From the NCBI RefSeq assembly GCF_021531665.1, contig NZ_JADYUH010000028.1:1-33400 (forward strand): 33,400 bases of DNA, given 5' to 3'. Below are positions 31,883 through 33,400 of the stretch, one piece after another. The DNA is from Prevotellamassilia timonensis. Lineage in GTDB: Bacteria; Bacteroidota; Bacteroidia; Bacteroidales; Bacteroidaceae. The translations under genes and the position numbers were made by a program. Positions within the stretch are counted from its first letter, which is position 1. Each line of letters begins with the position of its first letter. The notes beneath the pieces are model-generated. The model was given only the letters and a program-made list of their open reading frames with translations. It was not told the origin of the DNA and did not search any database.

Positions 31883-33202
31883 ATGAAGAAATTGTTCATT
31901 GAAACTTACGGTTGCCAGATGAATGTGGCAGACAGTGAGGTGGTGGCTTCCGTCATGCGCATGGCGGGCTATGAGCCAACAGAAAACATGGATGAGGCGG
32001 ATGCCGTGTTTCTCAACACGTGTTCCGTGCGTGACAACGCGGAGCAGAAGGTGTTTCATCGCTTGGAGGCGCTGAATGCGCTTCGTCGAAAAGGACGCGG
32101 TTTTCGTCTTGGTGTGCTTGGCTGCATGGCGGAGCGTGTCAAGGAAAGTTTGCTCCACGACCATGGCGTGGACCTCGTGGCAGGTCCCGACTCCTATCTG
32201 AACCTCCCACATCTGATGGCGGAGGTGGAAGCCGGCGGAAAAGCCATTGACACGGAACTGAGCACGACGGAGACCTATCGTGACGTGTTGCCTGACCGCT
32301 ACTGTGGCAGCCGCATCTCCGGCTTTGTCAGCATCATGCGCGGCTGTAACAATTTCTGCCACTATTGCATCGTACCCTACACCCGAGGCAGAGAACGTTC
32401 GCGGGACGTGGAGAGCATTCTGAAGGAAGTGGCAGACCTCGCCGCAAGGGGTTATAAAGAGGTGACGCTGCTTGGTCAAAACGTGAACTCTTACTGTTGG
32501 AAGACAGAGGGAGGTGAGGTGCGCTTTCCGGAACTGTTGCGCAGGGTGGCGCAGTCTCAGCCCGGCATGCGGGTGCGTTTTTCAACGTCCCATCCCAAAG
32601 ACATGAGCGACGAGACGCTGCACGTGATTGCCGAAGAAGCGAACGTGTGTCGTCACATTCACCTGCCGGTGCAGAGCGGTTCAAACCGCATTTTGAATTT
32701 GATGAATCGGAAATACACGCGCGAATGGTATCTTGACCGCGTGGCTGCCATTCGTCGCATCGTGCCCGACTGCGGACTTTCCACCGACATTTTTGCGGGC
32801 TATTGCAGCGAAACGGAGGAAGACCACCGCTTGTCGCTGTCGCTCATGGAGGAGTGCGCCTATGACTCAGCCTTTATGTTTAAGTATAGTGAACGCCCCG
32901 GCACCTATGCTTCTCGTCATCTCGCGGACGACGTGGAAGAGGCGACGAAGGTGCGCCGTTTGGAAGAATTGATTGCGTTGCAGAATCGTTTGAGCGCGGA
33001 GGCGAATCGCCGTTGCATTGGAAAAGAATATGAGATTTTGGTGGAGGGTGTCAGCAAGCGTTCTCGCGATCGCCTTTTCGGTCGGACAGAGCAGAACCGT
33101 GTGGTTGTTTTCGACCGTGGCAACCATCGCCCCGGAGAATTTGTGAGAGTGCGCATCACCGATGCTTCAAGTGCCACGCTGCAGGGTGAGGAGGTGCAGT
33201 AG
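31883..33202 (+). CDS. miaB: tRNA-2-methylthio-N6-dimethylallyladenosine synthase
   Basis: The 439-residue protein is a methylthiotransferase. The N-terminal UPF0004 domain has cysteines at 11 (ETYGCQMN), 47 (LNTCSVRD) and 81 (LGCMAER) that hold the auxiliary Fe-S cluster. The radical SAM motif is GCNNFCHYC (Cys155, 159, 162). The YTRGRERSR stretch follows, and the C-terminal TRAM domain (about 375-437) reads EYEILVEGVSKRSRDRLFGR. It thiomethylates position 37 of tRNAs read by UNN codons. The start at 31883 is the family N-terminus (MKKLFIETYGCQMN); a longer frame upstream runs through the promoter. Confidence 0.96.
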   Translation: MKKLFIETYGCQMNVADSEVVASVMRMAGYEPTENMDEADAVFLNTCSVRDNAEQKVFHRLEALNALRRKGRGFRLGVLGCMAERVKESLLHDHGVDLVAGPDSYLNLPHLMAEVEAGGKAIDTELSTTETYRDVLPDRYCGSRISGFVSIMRGCNNFCHYCIVPYTRGRERSRDVESILKEVADLAARGYKEVTLLGQNVNSYCWKTEGGEVRFPELLRRVAQSQPGMRVRFSTSHPKDMSDETLHVIAEEANVCRHIHLPVQSGSNRILNLMNRKYTREWYLDRVAAIRRIVPDCGLSTDIFAGYCSETEEDHRLSLSLMEECAYDSAFMFKYSERPGTYASRHLADDVEEATKVRRLEELIALQNRLSAEANRRCIGKEYEILVEGVSKRSRDRLFGRTEQNRVVVFDRGNHRPGEFVRVRITDASSATLQGEEVQ

Positions 33203-33328
33203 GCGGCAGTGAAAAAAGGAAGTTTCTGACTGCATTCTCTCCATTCATGCTCGTGAATTGCTTCGTGCATGGTCTCATAAACTCCTGAACCATTCGTAAC
33301 CATCCGAAATCAGCCGTCCTATGCGGAC

Positions 33329-33362
33329 AAAAAAATCTCACGGGTTATCCGTGAGATTTTTT
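33329..33362. terminator. Bidirectional terminator after miaB
   Basis: AAATCTCACGG pairs with CCGTGAGATTT around the loop GTTAT, flanked by A and T runs. Confidence 0.9.
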
Positions 33363-33400
33363 GTAATAATAAGGAAGCATCTGCTTGATTTGCTCCGGTG

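Noticed and set aside
30564-31886. 440-codon plus-strand ORF opposite the dGTPase gene
   Set aside because: Antisense by-product of codon bias; the dGTPase motifs are on the other strand.
1-33400. CRISPR arrays, rRNA genes, complete insertion sequences with transposase
   Set aside because: None seen by reading; no regularly spaced repeats of CRISPR type and no transposase ORF.

Overview
The window looks like a chromosome segment of a Bacteroidota bacterium, order Bacteroidales and most likely Prevotellaceae-like. The signs are a type IX secretion (T9SS) gene of the PorQ family, a BspA-like leucine-rich repeat protein with a T9SS-type tail, the Bacteroidota promoter -7 element TAnnTTTG ahead of several genes, and an RNase H with an N-terminal viroplasmin-like domain. 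The species cannot be named from the sequence alone.

Layout. (1) Bases 1 to about 8,050 are an AT-rich integrative element that runs off the left edge. It holds a ParB-like protein, a serine recombinase, a primase/replication-like protein with two C-terminal helix-turn-helix units, remnants of a NADAR-family gene and of a small HTH gene, and a tyrosine integrase. It appears to end at 8037-8052 in a copy of a tRNA-Ser 3' end followed by CCA and a terminator. (2) Bases 8,050-10,720 are a decayed patch: an ATPase remnant, two MITE-like inverted-repeat elements, and an intact HTH-rhuM gene pair. (3) Bases 10,720-13,308 hold ends of related elements: an intact DUF3853-like gene and a truncated paralogue, each followed by a terminator and the same att-like array. 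Between them lie a small M41-like metalloprotease and a gp88-like protein. The block abuts tRNA-Ser(UGA). (4) Bases 13,400-20,640 are core chromosome: tatD, a polyprenyl synthetase, cmk and porQ on the minus strand, then a candidate small RNA, a palindromic element, argS and an RNase H gene on the plus strand. (5) Bases 21,430-27,890 are an AT-richer four-gene surface-protein operon: an LRR protein, an InlB-like repeat/cohesin-like/dockerin protein, a cohesin-like protein and a 61-residue protein. (6) Bases 28,613-33,400 are core again: a uridine kinase-like nucleoside kinase and dGTPase on the minus strand, and miaB on the plus strand.

The most unusual signals are four sets of TTAGG-type pentamers spaced one helical turn apart (near 2693, 7854, 11233 and 13165); the tRNA-end copy that marks an element boundary; a perfect 12-bp inverted repeat in front of the serine recombinase; an 86-bp identical repeat that cuts off a NADAR gene and reappears in a MITE 4.8 kb away; a well-formed promoter-hairpin-terminator unit with no ORF (candidate small RNA); and a surface operon in which one protein carries a dockerin and the next a cohesin-like domain.
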